Assembly (NCBI GenBank): GCA_046155885.1
Contig: JBJXFU010000135.1
Span: 1 to 46,049, forward strand
DNA length: 46,049 bases
DNA from: JAOADN01 sp046155885
GTDB lineage: Bacteria > Pseudomonadota > Alphaproteobacteria > Rhodobacterales > Rhodobacteraceae
Direction: 5' to 3'
Under the pieces are notes generated by a model. The model saw nothing but the letters and a program-made list of their open reading frames with translations. It ran no database searches and was not told where the DNA came from. Shown piece after piece: positions 9,291 through 16,286 of the stretch. The position numbers and the translations under genes were made by a program. The number at the start of each line of letters is the position of its first letter. Within the stretch, counting starts at the first letter, position 1.

Positions 9291-9344
9291 GCCCGGGTGG
9301 CTCACGCGGCTGTTCCGGGCAAGGGGGGGCGGTGGGGGTGGGGC
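9291..9344 (+). repeat. GC-rich conserved box A, left copy
   Basis: 54 bases that match 35414-35466 on the other strand almost exactly: GCCCGGGTGGCTC, a one-base difference, CGCGGCTGTTCCGGGCAAGG, then a G run and GGTGGGGG. It lies 19 bases upstream of the 144-bp element. It is not recognised as part of a known IS. Confidence 0.75.
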
Positions 9345-9381
9345 AGGAAGAAGGCAAAAGGCGTTAAGAAAGTGAAGCGCC

Positions 9382-9397
9382 TTAACGTTAACTTAAC
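9382..9397 (+). promoter_or_regulatory. CtrA-type binding site, left copy
   Basis: TTAA-CGTTAAC-TTAAC exactly matches the TTAA-N7-TTAAC consensus of the alphaproteobacterial response regulator CtrA and is identical in both element copies. A weak -35/-10 pair could follow (TTAACC, 16 bases, TATGGC). Confidence 0.6.
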
Positions 9398-9402
9398 CGA
9401 AA

Positions 9403-9420
9403 GCCATACGATCGTATGGC
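9403..9420. promoter_or_regulatory. 18-bp perfect palindrome, left copy
   Basis: GCCATACGATCGTATGGC is its own reverse complement and is unchanged in the right copy at 35196-35213. Its size and symmetry fit an operator for a dimeric regulator; the regulator is unknown. Confidence 0.55.
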
Positions 9421-9481
9421 ATATTGCTGGCATATTGCTGGGGGGTTTCTGGCACCCTGCGAACGCTGCCGTCGGAAACTG

Positions 9482-11602
9482 TTACCGCAGCGTTCGCAAG
9501 GGCTTGGCGCGGGATCGCGCGGGGTCGCCCCGGCCGCGACCAAGGCCACCGGTCCCGACTTTCTTCGCCCCGCTCCAAGCGACCTCCTCCAGTCCCCTGC
9601 CCTTCAGCAAGGGCTCCACGCCCGGCATCCGGCCGCGGAACTTCAGGTAAAGCGCCTCGGCGTCCTCCGACCCGCCCGCCGACAGGATGAACCGCTCCAG
9701 CCGCTCCGCGGTTCCCGCGTCGAAGGCACTTCCCGCCTCGCGGAAGGCGTCGAAGGCGTCGGCGTCCATCACCTCCGACCACATGTAGCTGTAGTACCCC
9801 GCCGAATAGCCATCCCCCGAGAAAACATGGGCAAAATGCGGCGTGGCATGGCGCATCGGGATGGCGTGCGGCAGGCCGAGGTCGGCCAGCACCTTTGCCT
9901 GCATCGCCATCGGGTCGTCCGGCGCCGCCCCTTCGTGGAAAGCCAGATCGACCAGCGCCGAGGCGAGGTATTCGACCGTGGCGAAGCCCTTGTCGAAGGT
10001 GGCCGCCTTCAGCAACCGGTCGAGCATCGCCTTCGGCATGGGCTCGCCGGTCACGGCATGCAGGGCGTGGGTTTCCAGCACTTCAGGCACTTCCAGCCAG
10101 TGTTCGTAAAGCTGGCTCGGCAGTTCCACGAAGTCCCGCGCCACACTTGTGCCGGCGACCATCGGATAGGTCACATCCGACAGCATCGCATGCAGCGCAT
10201 GACCGAATTCATGGAAAAGCGTGCGGGCATCGTCGTAAGACAAAAGCGCCGGGCTTCCCTCGGCAGGCTTGGCGAAATTGCAGACGTTGACCACCACGGG
10301 CCGCACCTTCCCGCCGAGCTTCCGCTGGCCCCGGAAGTCGGAACACCAGGCGCCCGAGCGTTTGGACGGCCGGGCGAAGTAATCCCCAACGAATACAGCC
10401 ATGTGGCGCCCGCCGCGCGTCACCTCCCAAGCCTTCGCATCGGGGTGATAGAGCGCCGTGTCGAGCTGCCGGAAGCTCAGCCCGAAAAGCCGCGCGGCGG
10501 TGTCGAGGGCCGCCTCGATCATCCGGTCGAGCGGCAGGTAGGGCTTCAGTTCCCCTTCGTCGAGGTCATGCTCGGCCTTGCGCCGCCTTTCGGCGTAGTA
10601 GCGCCAGTCCCAGGGCTCGAGGGTGCCGTTGATGCCGTCCCGGTGCATCATCTCTTCCAGCACCTCCGCGTCGGCCTCGGCCCGGGCCTTCGCGGGTACC
10701 CAGACCCGCATCAGAAGATCGCGGACGGCCTCTGGCGTCTTGGCCATCTCGGGCTCCAGCTTGTAGGCCGCGAAACTCGGGTAGCCCAGGAGCCGCGCGC
10801 GTTCTTCGCGCAAGCGGAGGATTTCGGCCGCCGCCGCCCGGTTGTCGGTCGCCCCGCCGTTCATGCCGCGCGCCACCCAGGCGCGCCAGGCAGCCTCGCG
10901 CAGGTCGCGGCGGGGGGAAAACTGGAGGAACGGCACGATCAGCGACCGGTTCAGCGTCAGGCCGTAACCGTCCTTCCCCCGCTCCTCCGCCGCCGACCTT
11001 GCCGTCGCCACGACGAAATCCGGCAGGCCCGCAAGGTCCGCTTCTGTCACGGGCAGGTACCAGTCCCGCTCGTCGGCCAGCAGGTTCTGGGTGAACCCTG
11101 TCGACAGCACCGCCAGCCGCTCCTTCACCGCCTTCAGCCGCTCGCGTCCCGCCCCTGTCACTTGCGCGCCCGCCCGCACGAACATGCGCCGGTAAAGCGT
11201 CAGGACGCGCATCTGCTCGGGCGTCAGCCCCAGTCCTTCGCGCCCTTCCCACAAAGCCCCGATCCGCGCGAAAAGCGCCTCGTTCATCGTCACTTCCGAC
11301 GTCCATGCGGCAAGCCTTGGCGCCAGATCCCGCTCCAACGCCTCGCGCGCCGGGTTGGCATCCGACCCGGCAAGGTTCCAGAACACCGATCCCACGCGGT
11401 CGAGCGTCCGCTCAGCCAGTTCCATCGCCTCGACGCTGTTGGCGAAGGTGGGTGCTTCGGGGTTGTCCGCGATCGCCGCCACGTTCGCGCGCGCCTCGGC
11501 CAGCGCGGCATCGAAGGCCGGGGCGAAGTGCTCATCCGTGATCGCCCCGAAGGGCGGCAGGGCGAATTCGGCGGTCCAGGGGTCGAGCAATGGGTTGGAC
11601 AT
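9482..11602 (-). CDS. M3-family zinc metallopeptidase (peptidyl-dipeptidase/oligopeptidase A-like)
   Basis: 706 residues, ATG at 11602 with GGAGACGCCC just upstream. The zinc site HEFGH is at about residues 464-468 (LFHEFGHALH); further downstream is the family's substrate region HVFSGDGYSAGYYSYMWSEVMDADAF. These cytoplasmic or periplasmic enzymes degrade oligopeptides and cleaved signal peptides. No signal peptide is seen, so a cytoplasmic location is likely. Oddity: relatives end shortly after the sequence resembling FRGRMPGVEPLLKGRGL. Here about 35 extra Gly/Arg-rich residues follow, and the stop codon lies inside the stem-loop of the left 144-bp element, so that repeat has supplied the C-terminus. 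Confidence 0.93.
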   Translation of the reverse strand: MSNPLLDPWTAEFALPPFGAITDEHFAPAFDAALAEARANVAAIADNPEAPTFANSVEAMELAERTLDRVGSVFWNLAGSDANPAREALERDLAPRLAAWTSEVTMNEALFARIGALWEGREGLGLTPEQMRVLTLYRRMFVRAGAQVTGAGRERLKAVKERLAVLSTGFTQNLLADERDWYLPVTEADLAGLPDFVVATARSAAEERGKDGYGLTLNRSLIVPFLQFSPRRDLREAAWRAWVARGMNGGATDNRAAAAEILRLREERARLLGYPSFAAYKLEPEMAKTPEAVRDLLMRVWVPAKARAEADAEVLEEMMHRDGINGTLEPWDWRYYAERRRKAEHDLDEGELKPYLPLDRMIEAALDTAARLFGLSFRQLDTALYHPDAKAWEVTRGGRHMAVFVGDYFARPSKRSGAWCSDFRGQRKLGGKVRPVVVNVCNFAKPAEGSPALLSYDDARTLFHEFGHALHAMLSDVTYPMVAGTSVARDFVELPSQLYEHWLEVPEVLETHALHAVTGEPMPKAMLDRLLKAATFDKGFATVEYLASALVDLAFHEGAAPDDPMAMQAKVLADLGLPHAIPMRHATPHFAHVFSGDGYSAGYYSYMWSEVMDADAFDAFREAGSAFDAGTAERLERFILSAGGSEDAEALYLKFRGRMPGVEPLLKGRGLEEVAWSGAKKVGTGGLGRGRGDPARSRAKPLRTLR

Positions 11603-11760
11603 GGGCGTCTCCTGTGCCGGGTGAACCTAGGTCCCGCCTTGACCGCCTTCCAGCCCCCGCCGCATTTTCGGTCCGCAAGTATCCCGGTGGGGGTGCGGGG
11701 GGGCGCCGTCCGGTTCCGCCATTGGTCCGAGGAACCTGCGGCGATGCGCCTACTCCGCCC

Positions 11761-12555
11761 CTACCCGTGCCGCTGCCGCAGCCGCGCCTCGATCCGCCGC
11801 AGGACCAGCGAAAGCGTGACTGTCATCGTCAGGTAGATCAGCGCCACCACGTTGTAGGTCTCGAAATACCGGAAGTTCCCCGCCGCGATCACCTTGCCAA
11901 GCTGCGTCACATCCGTGACCCCCAGCACCGAGACGAGCGAGCTATCCTTCACCATCGCGACGAAATCGTTGCCCAGCGGCGGCAGGATGATCCGGAAGGC
12001 CTGCGGGAACACCACATGCCGGAAGGTCCGCCAGCGCGACAGGCCCAGCGCATCGGCGGCCTCGATCTGTCCCTTGTCGACCGCCTGCAGCCCGGCGCGG
12101 AAAACCTCGGCCAGAAACGCCGAATAGGCGAGCGTCAGCGCGATCACCGCGCGCCAGAGCAGGGTAAAGTCGCGCGGCCGGATGGGTTCGATCCCAAGCC
12201 AGCCGGTCAGCCAGTTCAAGGCCAGAACCGCCCCCGGCGCAAAAACGAAGGCCACGTAGAGCAGAAGCACGATGATCGGCACGCCGCGCATCACCTCGAC
12301 GTAGAAGCGCGCCGACTGCCGGAGGACGATGTTCCTTGACCTGAGCGCCACCGCGAGGCCGAGGCCGATGAGGCATGCCGAAACATAGGCCACAACCGCG
12401 ACCAGAACGGTTATGCGGATACCTTTGGAAAGCTTGGTCAGAACGTCGGCGTAGACCTGGTCGGACAGGACCTCGTAGAACAAATAGGCCCCGATCCCGG
12501 CCAGAATGATGAGCCAGTAGGGGAAATCCTTGTCCTGCCCGGCGGGGGGACCCAT
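11761..12555 (-). CDS. Polar amino-acid ABC transporter permease (HisM/GlnP type)
   Basis: 264 residues, ATG at 12555. After an N-terminal helix (YWLIILAGIGAYLFYEVL), the GIRITVLVAVVAYVSACLIGLGLAVA and PIIVLLLYVAFVF segments and the loop EAADALGLSRWRTFRHVVFPQAFRIILPPLGND give the classic HisM/GlnP pattern; the loop contacts the ATPase. It sits 46 bases downstream of its binding protein, with a strong hairpin between them. No ATPase gene follows before the M3 peptidase, so the energising subunit must be encoded elsewhere or be shared. The ATG lies close to the hairpin, so a slightly later start cannot be excluded. Confidence 0.92.
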   Translation of the reverse strand: MGPPAGQDKDFPYWLIILAGIGAYLFYEVLSDQVYADVLTKLSKGIRITVLVAVVAYVSACLIGLGLAVALRSRNIVLRQSARFYVEVMRGVPIIVLLLYVAFVFAPGAVLALNWLTGWLGIEPIRPRDFTLLWRAVIALTLAYSAFLAEVFRAGLQAVDKGQIEAADALGLSRWRTFRHVVFPQAFRIILPPLGNDFVAMVKDSSLVSVLGVTDVTQLGKVIAAGNFRYFETYNVVALIYLTMTVTLSLVLRRIEARLRQRHG

Positions 12556-12563
12556 GGGCGCGC

Positions 12564-12590
12564 GCGCCCCGGCCTTCAGGACCGGGGCGC
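12564..12590 (-). terminator. Hairpin between binding-protein and permease genes
   Basis: GCGCCCCGG and CCGGGGCGC form a perfect 9-bp stem with a 9-base loop. There is no T run. Such hairpins commonly stop part of the transcription or protect the upstream mRNA, giving more binding protein than permease. Confidence 0.55.
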
Positions 12591-12601
12591 GGGGCCTTCG
12601 G

Positions 12602-13387
12602 TCACTGGCCCATCTTGTAGTCGAGGAACCACTTCTTGTTCAGCGCCTCAAGCGTGCCGTCCGCCTTCAGCGCGGCGATGGCCTCGTTCATCGGCGCCAC
12701 GAGGTCGGAGCCCTTGGGGAAGATGAAGCCGAAGTCCTCGGTCCCGAGCGGCTCGCCGATAATCTTCAGCCCGCCTTCGGAGGCCGCGACATAGCCGTTG
12801 GCCGCCGTCGAATCCGACAGGACGAGGTCCACGTCGCCCGACTTCAGCGCCTCGAGCCCCGCGCCGAAGGTCTCGAACTTGATGATCCGGGCGTTTTCCT
12901 CGTTGCCGTCCAGCACCTCGTAGACGCCGACGTAGAAGGGCGTGGTGCCCGGCTGCGCGGCCATCAGCAGGTCCGGGTTCGCCCCGAACGAGGCCGCGTC
13001 GGTGAACCGCGCCTCATCGCCCCTGACCATCATCAGCATCTGGCTGGTCATGTAGGCGTCCGAAAAGTCGACCTTGTCCTTGCGGTCATCCCGGATCGTG
13101 ATCCCGGTCATACCCATGTCGAACTGGCCTTCCGACACGGCCGGGATCATCGCGTCCCACGAGATGTTCTCGTACTTGACCGTGATGTTCAGCCGTTTGG
13201 CGATCTCTGCCATGGCGTCGTATTCCCAGCCGATGGCGGCGCCCGAACTGTCGAGGAACTGCAGCGGCGGATAGGCGTTTTCGGTCACCACGACCACCTC
13301 GCGACCGGCGAGGTCGGGGACTTCCTGGGCGAGTGCGGGAAGGGCGGCGAGCGCGGCAAGGCCGAAGGCGGCGGCGAAGAACTTCAT
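12602..13387 (-). CDS. Amino-acid ABC transporter substrate-binding protein
   Basis: 261 residues, ATG at 13387 preceded by GGGAGCCTGACCC. Residues 1-20 (MKFFAAAFGLAALAALPALA) are a signal peptide ending in an ALA box. The mature protein has the SBP family 3 pattern: VVVTENAYPPLQFLDSSGAAIGWEYDAMAEIAKRLN, then FDMGMTGITIRDDRKDKVDFSDAYM, and a C-terminal AALKADGTLEALNKKW. It binds a polar amino acid or related compound in the periplasm and hands it to the permease at 11761-12555. The specific ligand cannot be read with confidence. First gene of a two-gene operon. Confidence 0.93.
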   Translation of the reverse strand: MKFFAAAFGLAALAALPALAQEVPDLAGREVVVVTENAYPPLQFLDSSGAAIGWEYDAMAEIAKRLNITVKYENISWDAMIPAVSEGQFDMGMTGITIRDDRKDKVDFSDAYMTSQMLMMVRGDEARFTDAASFGANPDLLMAAQPGTTPFYVGVYEVLDGNEENARIIKFETFGAGLEALKSGDVDLVLSDSTAANGYVAASEGGLKIIGEPLGTEDFGFIFPKGSDLVAPMNEAIAALKADGTLEALNKKWFLDYKMGQ

Positions 13388-13449
13388 GGGTCAGGCTCCC
13401 TGTTGGTTTTGCGTGAGGTTATGGCGCGCAGGGCAAGAAAGTCCAGACT

Positions 13450-14484
13450 TCAGGCATTCGCCCGCCCGCACACGGCGCACCCCGTCCGCCGGCCGACCTG
13501 CACCACCCGGTTTTCACCCCAGAGTGCGTCGTAGACCAGAAGCCGCCCGCGCAGGGATTGCCCCGCCCCGGCGATTTCCTTGATCGCTTCCGCCGCCATC
13601 ATGCTTCCCACGACCCCCGGCAGAGCCCCTACCACACCCGCCTCGGCGCAGCCAGGCGCAAGGCCGGGGGCCGGCGCCTCGGGGAAGACGCAGGCATAGC
13701 AGGGCGCCCCCCGCGCCGGATCGAAGAGCGATAGCTGCCCTTCCCACTGCGCGATGGCGCCCGAGATCAGCGGCTTGCCCGCCGCCACCGCCGCCGCGTT
13801 CACCATGTGGCGCGTGGCGAAACTGTCCGATCCGTCCAGGATCAGGTCATACCTGGCGAACAGCTCCCCCGCGTCCGCCTCGGTCAGACGCCTGTTGTAC
13901 GGGCGCACCCCGATGAAGGGGTTCAGCGCCTTCATCGCCTTTTCCGCCGAGAAGACCTTCGGCATACCGATCCGGTCGTCGGCATGGACGATCTGCCGCT
14001 GCAGGTTCGAGTTCGACACCGTGTCGTCGTCGATCACCCCGATCGTCCCTACCCCCGCCGCCGCGAGGTAGAGAAGGGCGGGGCTTCCCAACCCCCCCGC
14101 CCCTACGACAAGTACCTTCGCCGCCTTCAGCCGTTTCTGCCCCGGCCCGCCGATCTCGCGCAGCACGATGTGGCGGGCGTAGCGTTCGAGTTCGGCCGCG
14201 CCGAAGCTTTCTTCGCCGGGCGCCGCCTGCGCGTTCGCTTCCGGCGCCGCCCTCTGGCGAAGGCGCCGCAGCGCAAGAGCATAGGCCGCTACGATCCCGA
14301 TCAGCACGGCGAGCGCCAGCCAACCCCGGATTTCGCCCCCGATCTTCACCGCGAAGAAGGCTGCCAGCGCGACCGGCCAGTACCAGCCGAGGCGCTTCAG
14401 GACGGCGTCGAGCGGCCTGCGTTGCACAATCGCGAGAACGATGTCGAAGATCGAAAGGACAAGGACGAAGACGAGGAATGCCAA
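13450..14484 (-). CDS. moeB: MoeB/ThiF/HesA-type E1-like adenylyltransferase with N-terminal membrane segments
   Basis: 344 residues, likely TTG start at 14484, two bases after the dut stop. Residues 1-80 hold hydrophobic stretches (FLVFVLVLSIFDIVLAIV, WYWPVALAAFFAV, WLALAVLIGIVAAYALAL). After a linker comes a complete E1 domain: YARHIVLREIGGPGQKRL, VLVVGAGGLGSPALLYLAAAGVG (nucleotide loop), DDDTVSNSNLQRQIVH, and two zinc-binding Cys pairs (CYAC, CAVC). It adenylates the C-terminus of a small sulfur-carrier protein such as MoaD or ThiS. Ordinary MoeB is about 250 residues and soluble; the membrane-anchored N-terminus is an addition. Last gene of coaBC-dut-moeB. Confidence 0.85.
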   Translation of the reverse strand: MAFLVFVLVLSIFDIVLAIVQRRPLDAVLKRLGWYWPVALAAFFAVKIGGEIRGWLALAVLIGIVAAYALALRRLRQRAAPEANAQAAPGEESFGAAELERYARHIVLREIGGPGQKRLKAAKVLVVGAGGLGSPALLYLAAAGVGTIGVIDDDTVSNSNLQRQIVHADDRIGMPKVFSAEKAMKALNPFIGVRPYNRRLTEADAGELFARYDLILDGSDSFATRHMVNAAAVAAGKPLISGAIAQWEGQLSLFDPARGAPCYACVFPEAPAPGLAPGCAEAGVVGALPGVVGSMMAAEAIKEIAGAGQSLRGRLLVYDALWGENRVVQVGRRTGCAVCGRANA

Positions 14485-14486
14485 GG

Positions 14487-14957
14487 TCAGCCCCGCCCGG
14501 TCGAGCCGAAGCCGCCTTCGCCCCGCCCGGTTTCCGTCAGCGCCTCGACCGCCCGGAACCGCGCCCGCGCCACCGGCGCCACGATCATCTGCGCAATCCG
14601 CTCGCCATGCCGGATCGTGTAAGGCTCGGGCCCGAAGTTGATCAAGAGCACGCCCAGCGGTCCGCGATAGTCGCTGTCGATGGTGCCAGGCGTGTTCGGC
14701 AGGGTGATCCCGTGGCGGAGTGCCAAGCCCGAACGCGGGCGTATCTGCGCCTCGTAGCCTTCCGGCAGTTCCATTCGCAGTCCGGTCGGGATCACCGACC
14801 GGTGCATCGGGTCGAGCGTGAAGCCTGTTGCCCGATCCACCGGTCTCAGGTTGGCGCGCAGGTCGGCGCCCGCCGACCCCGCCGTCTCATAGCGCGGCAG
14901 GCCGAGGGCGCGGTCGGCCCAGTCCTCCCAAAGCAGCCTGACCGTCGGGCCGTCCAT
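14487..14957 (-). CDS. dut: dUTP diphosphatase
   Basis: 156 residues. All five trimeric dUTPase motifs are present: AGSAGADLRA, PRSGLA, NTPGTIDSDYRGPLGVLLIN (with the catalytic Asp), GERIAQMIV, and GRGEGGFGSTGRG at the C-terminus. It hydrolyses dUTP to dUMP and pyrophosphate, keeping uracil out of DNA and supplying dTMP synthesis. Start ATG at 14957 overlaps the coaBC stop by one base (TGATG), so the two are translationally coupled; moeB follows after two bases. Length is normal. Confidence 0.97.
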   Translation of the reverse strand: MDGPTVRLLWEDWADRALGLPRYETAGSAGADLRANLRPVDRATGFTLDPMHRSVIPTGLRMELPEGYEAQIRPRSGLALRHGITLPNTPGTIDSDYRGPLGVLLINFGPEPYTIRHGERIAQMIVAPVARARFRAVEALTETGRGEGGFGSTGRG

Positions 14958-16174
14958 CAGGGCGCGGCCCCAGGCGCCGCCCCAAGGGCTTCAGCGATCC
15001 GCGCCGCGAGCCGCCGCGCCACCTCGGCCTTGCCCAGTCTCGGCCAGGTGTCGGCGCCCTTCGAATCGATCACAGTCACCGCGTTCTCGCTTCCGCCCAT
15101 GATGCCCGTGCCGGGCGAGACATCGTTCGCCACGATCCAGTCGCAGCCCTTGCGCAGACGCTTGGCCGTCGCATTGGCCACCACATCGTCCGTTTCGGCC
15201 GCGAATCCCACGACCAGCTTCGGGCGGCCCTTCGCCATCCCCGCCACGGTCGCCAGAATGTCGGGATTCTCGGCGAAGGCGAGCGACGGGGCTTTGCCCG
15301 ATCCATCCTTTTTCACTTTGCTGGTTGCGGCGTTTGCAACGTGCCAGTCCGCAACAGCCGCCGCGAAGACCGCCGCATCGGCGGGCAGCGCCGCCCCGAC
15401 CGCCGCGAGCATCTCGCGTGCCGTGTCTACTGGCACCACGGTCACGCCGGGCGGTGGCGGAACCCGTGCCGGGCCGGTGACGAAGGTGACCCGCGCGCCA
15501 AGGTCGCGAAGCGCGGACGCCAACGCCGCCCCCTGCGCCCCCGACGAGCGGTTGGCGATATAGCGCACCGGGTCGATCGGTTCGTGTGTCGGCCCCGAGG
15601 TCACGACGACATGGCGGCCGGAAAGCGGCCCGCCGCCCAGCGCCGCCTCGGCGGCAGCGACGATTTCCAGCGGCTCGGCCATCCGCCCCGGCCCGAATTC
15701 GCCGCAGGCCATGTCGCCGTCATTGGGGCCGACCGTCAGGATGCCGTCCGCCAGCAGCGCGGCGAGGTTCCGCTTTGTGGCGGCGTGGTCCCACATCCGT
15801 ACGTTCATCGCCGGCGCGATCAGCACCCGCTTGTCTGTCGCCAGGAGCAGCGTCGAGGCGAGGTCATCCGCGTGCCCGCCCGCCATCTTCGCCATCAGGT
15901 CGGCTGTGGCGGGGGCGACGACGATCAGGTCGGCTGAACGGGAAAGCTCGATATGGCCCATCTCGGCCTCGTCCGTCAGATCGAAGAGGTTTCGGTAGAC
16001 CTTCTCGCCCGCCAGCGCCGAGGCGGAAAGCGGCGTGACGAATTCCTCGGCGGCGCGGGTCAGGACCGGCGTGACAGCCGCCCCGCGTTCCTTCAGCCGC
16101 CGGATCAGGTCGAGCGCCTTGTAGGCCGCGATCCCGCCGCCGATGATCAGGAGAATGCGTTTGGATCCGAGCAT
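14957..16174 (-). CDS. coaBC: Bifunctional phosphopantothenoylcysteine decarboxylase / phosphopantothenate-cysteine ligase
   Basis: 405 residues. ATG at 16174 follows a GGAGG ribosome-binding site by 5 bases; the longer frame starts inside the rpoH terminator region. The N-terminal CoaC half is an FMN flavoprotein (ILLIIGGGIAAYKALDLIRRL; catalytic-type APAMNVRMW). The C-terminal CoaB half has VVVTSGPTHEPIDPVRYIANRSSG, AAAVADWHV, and KVKKDGSGKAPSLAFAENPDILATV. It carries out the second and third steps of coenzyme A synthesis from pantothenate. It heads coaBC-dut-moeB and lies just downstream of the RpoH-type gene. Confidence 0.96.
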   Translation of the reverse strand: MLGSKRILLIIGGGIAAYKALDLIRRLKERGAAVTPVLTRAAEEFVTPLSASALAGEKVYRNLFDLTDEAEMGHIELSRSADLIVVAPATADLMAKMAGGHADDLASTLLLATDKRVLIAPAMNVRMWDHAATKRNLAALLADGILTVGPNDGDMACGEFGPGRMAEPLEIVAAAEAALGGGPLSGRHVVVTSGPTHEPIDPVRYIANRSSGAQGAALASALRDLGARVTFVTGPARVPPPPGVTVVPVDTAREMLAAVGAALPADAAVFAAAVADWHVANAATSKVKKDGSGKAPSLAFAENPDILATVAGMAKGRPKLVVGFAAETDDVVANATAKRLRKGCDWIVANDVSPGTGIMGGSENAVTVIDSKGADTWPRLGKAEVARRLAARIAEALGAAPGAAP

Positions 16175-16231
16175 CGCGCCTCCGAGAGCCGCGGACATAC
16201 AAGGGAGCGAGCCATGGCCGCAGCGCAGCAG

Positions 16232-16273
16232 AACGCTTCGACGCGTTTTGCGCAAGACGCTTCGAGGCGTCTT
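16232..16273 (-). terminator. Two tandem stem-loops between rpoH and coaBC
   Basis: AACGC-TTCGAC-GCGTT (16232-16247) and AAGACGC-TTCGAG-GCGTCTT (16254-16273) are two near-copies of one stem-loop with the same TTCGA loop. They lie 14 bases beyond the stop of the sigma-factor gene. T tracts are better on the plus strand, so they may act in both directions or as mRNA-end stabilisers. Confidence 0.5.
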
Positions 16274-16286
16274 TTCCCTGTGCCTC

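Larger units (their letters stand above)
9364..9507 (+). repeat. 144-bp element (box B), left copy
   Basis: Aligns base for base, without gaps, with the reverse complement of 35109-35252: 123 of 144 positions agree by eye. In order it holds a CtrA-type site (9382-9397), an 18-bp perfect palindrome (9403-9420), three 11-base units ending TGG (9420-9452) and a 12-bp perfect stem (9458-9469 with 9487-9498) around a 17-base loop. Thirteen of the differences lie in the last 50 bases, seven of them in the stem-loop's loop. The last bases encode the end of the M3 peptidase. Confidence 0.85.

Noticed and set aside
9364..9507. Insertion sequence end
   Set aside because: No transposase, no target duplication, and the copies share internal regulatory motifs rather than terminal repeats.
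9416..11836. 806-residue plus-strand open frame beginning MAYCWHIAG
   Set aside because: Shadow of the M3 peptidase. Its start lies in the 144-bp element, but homology and codon use favour the minus strand.
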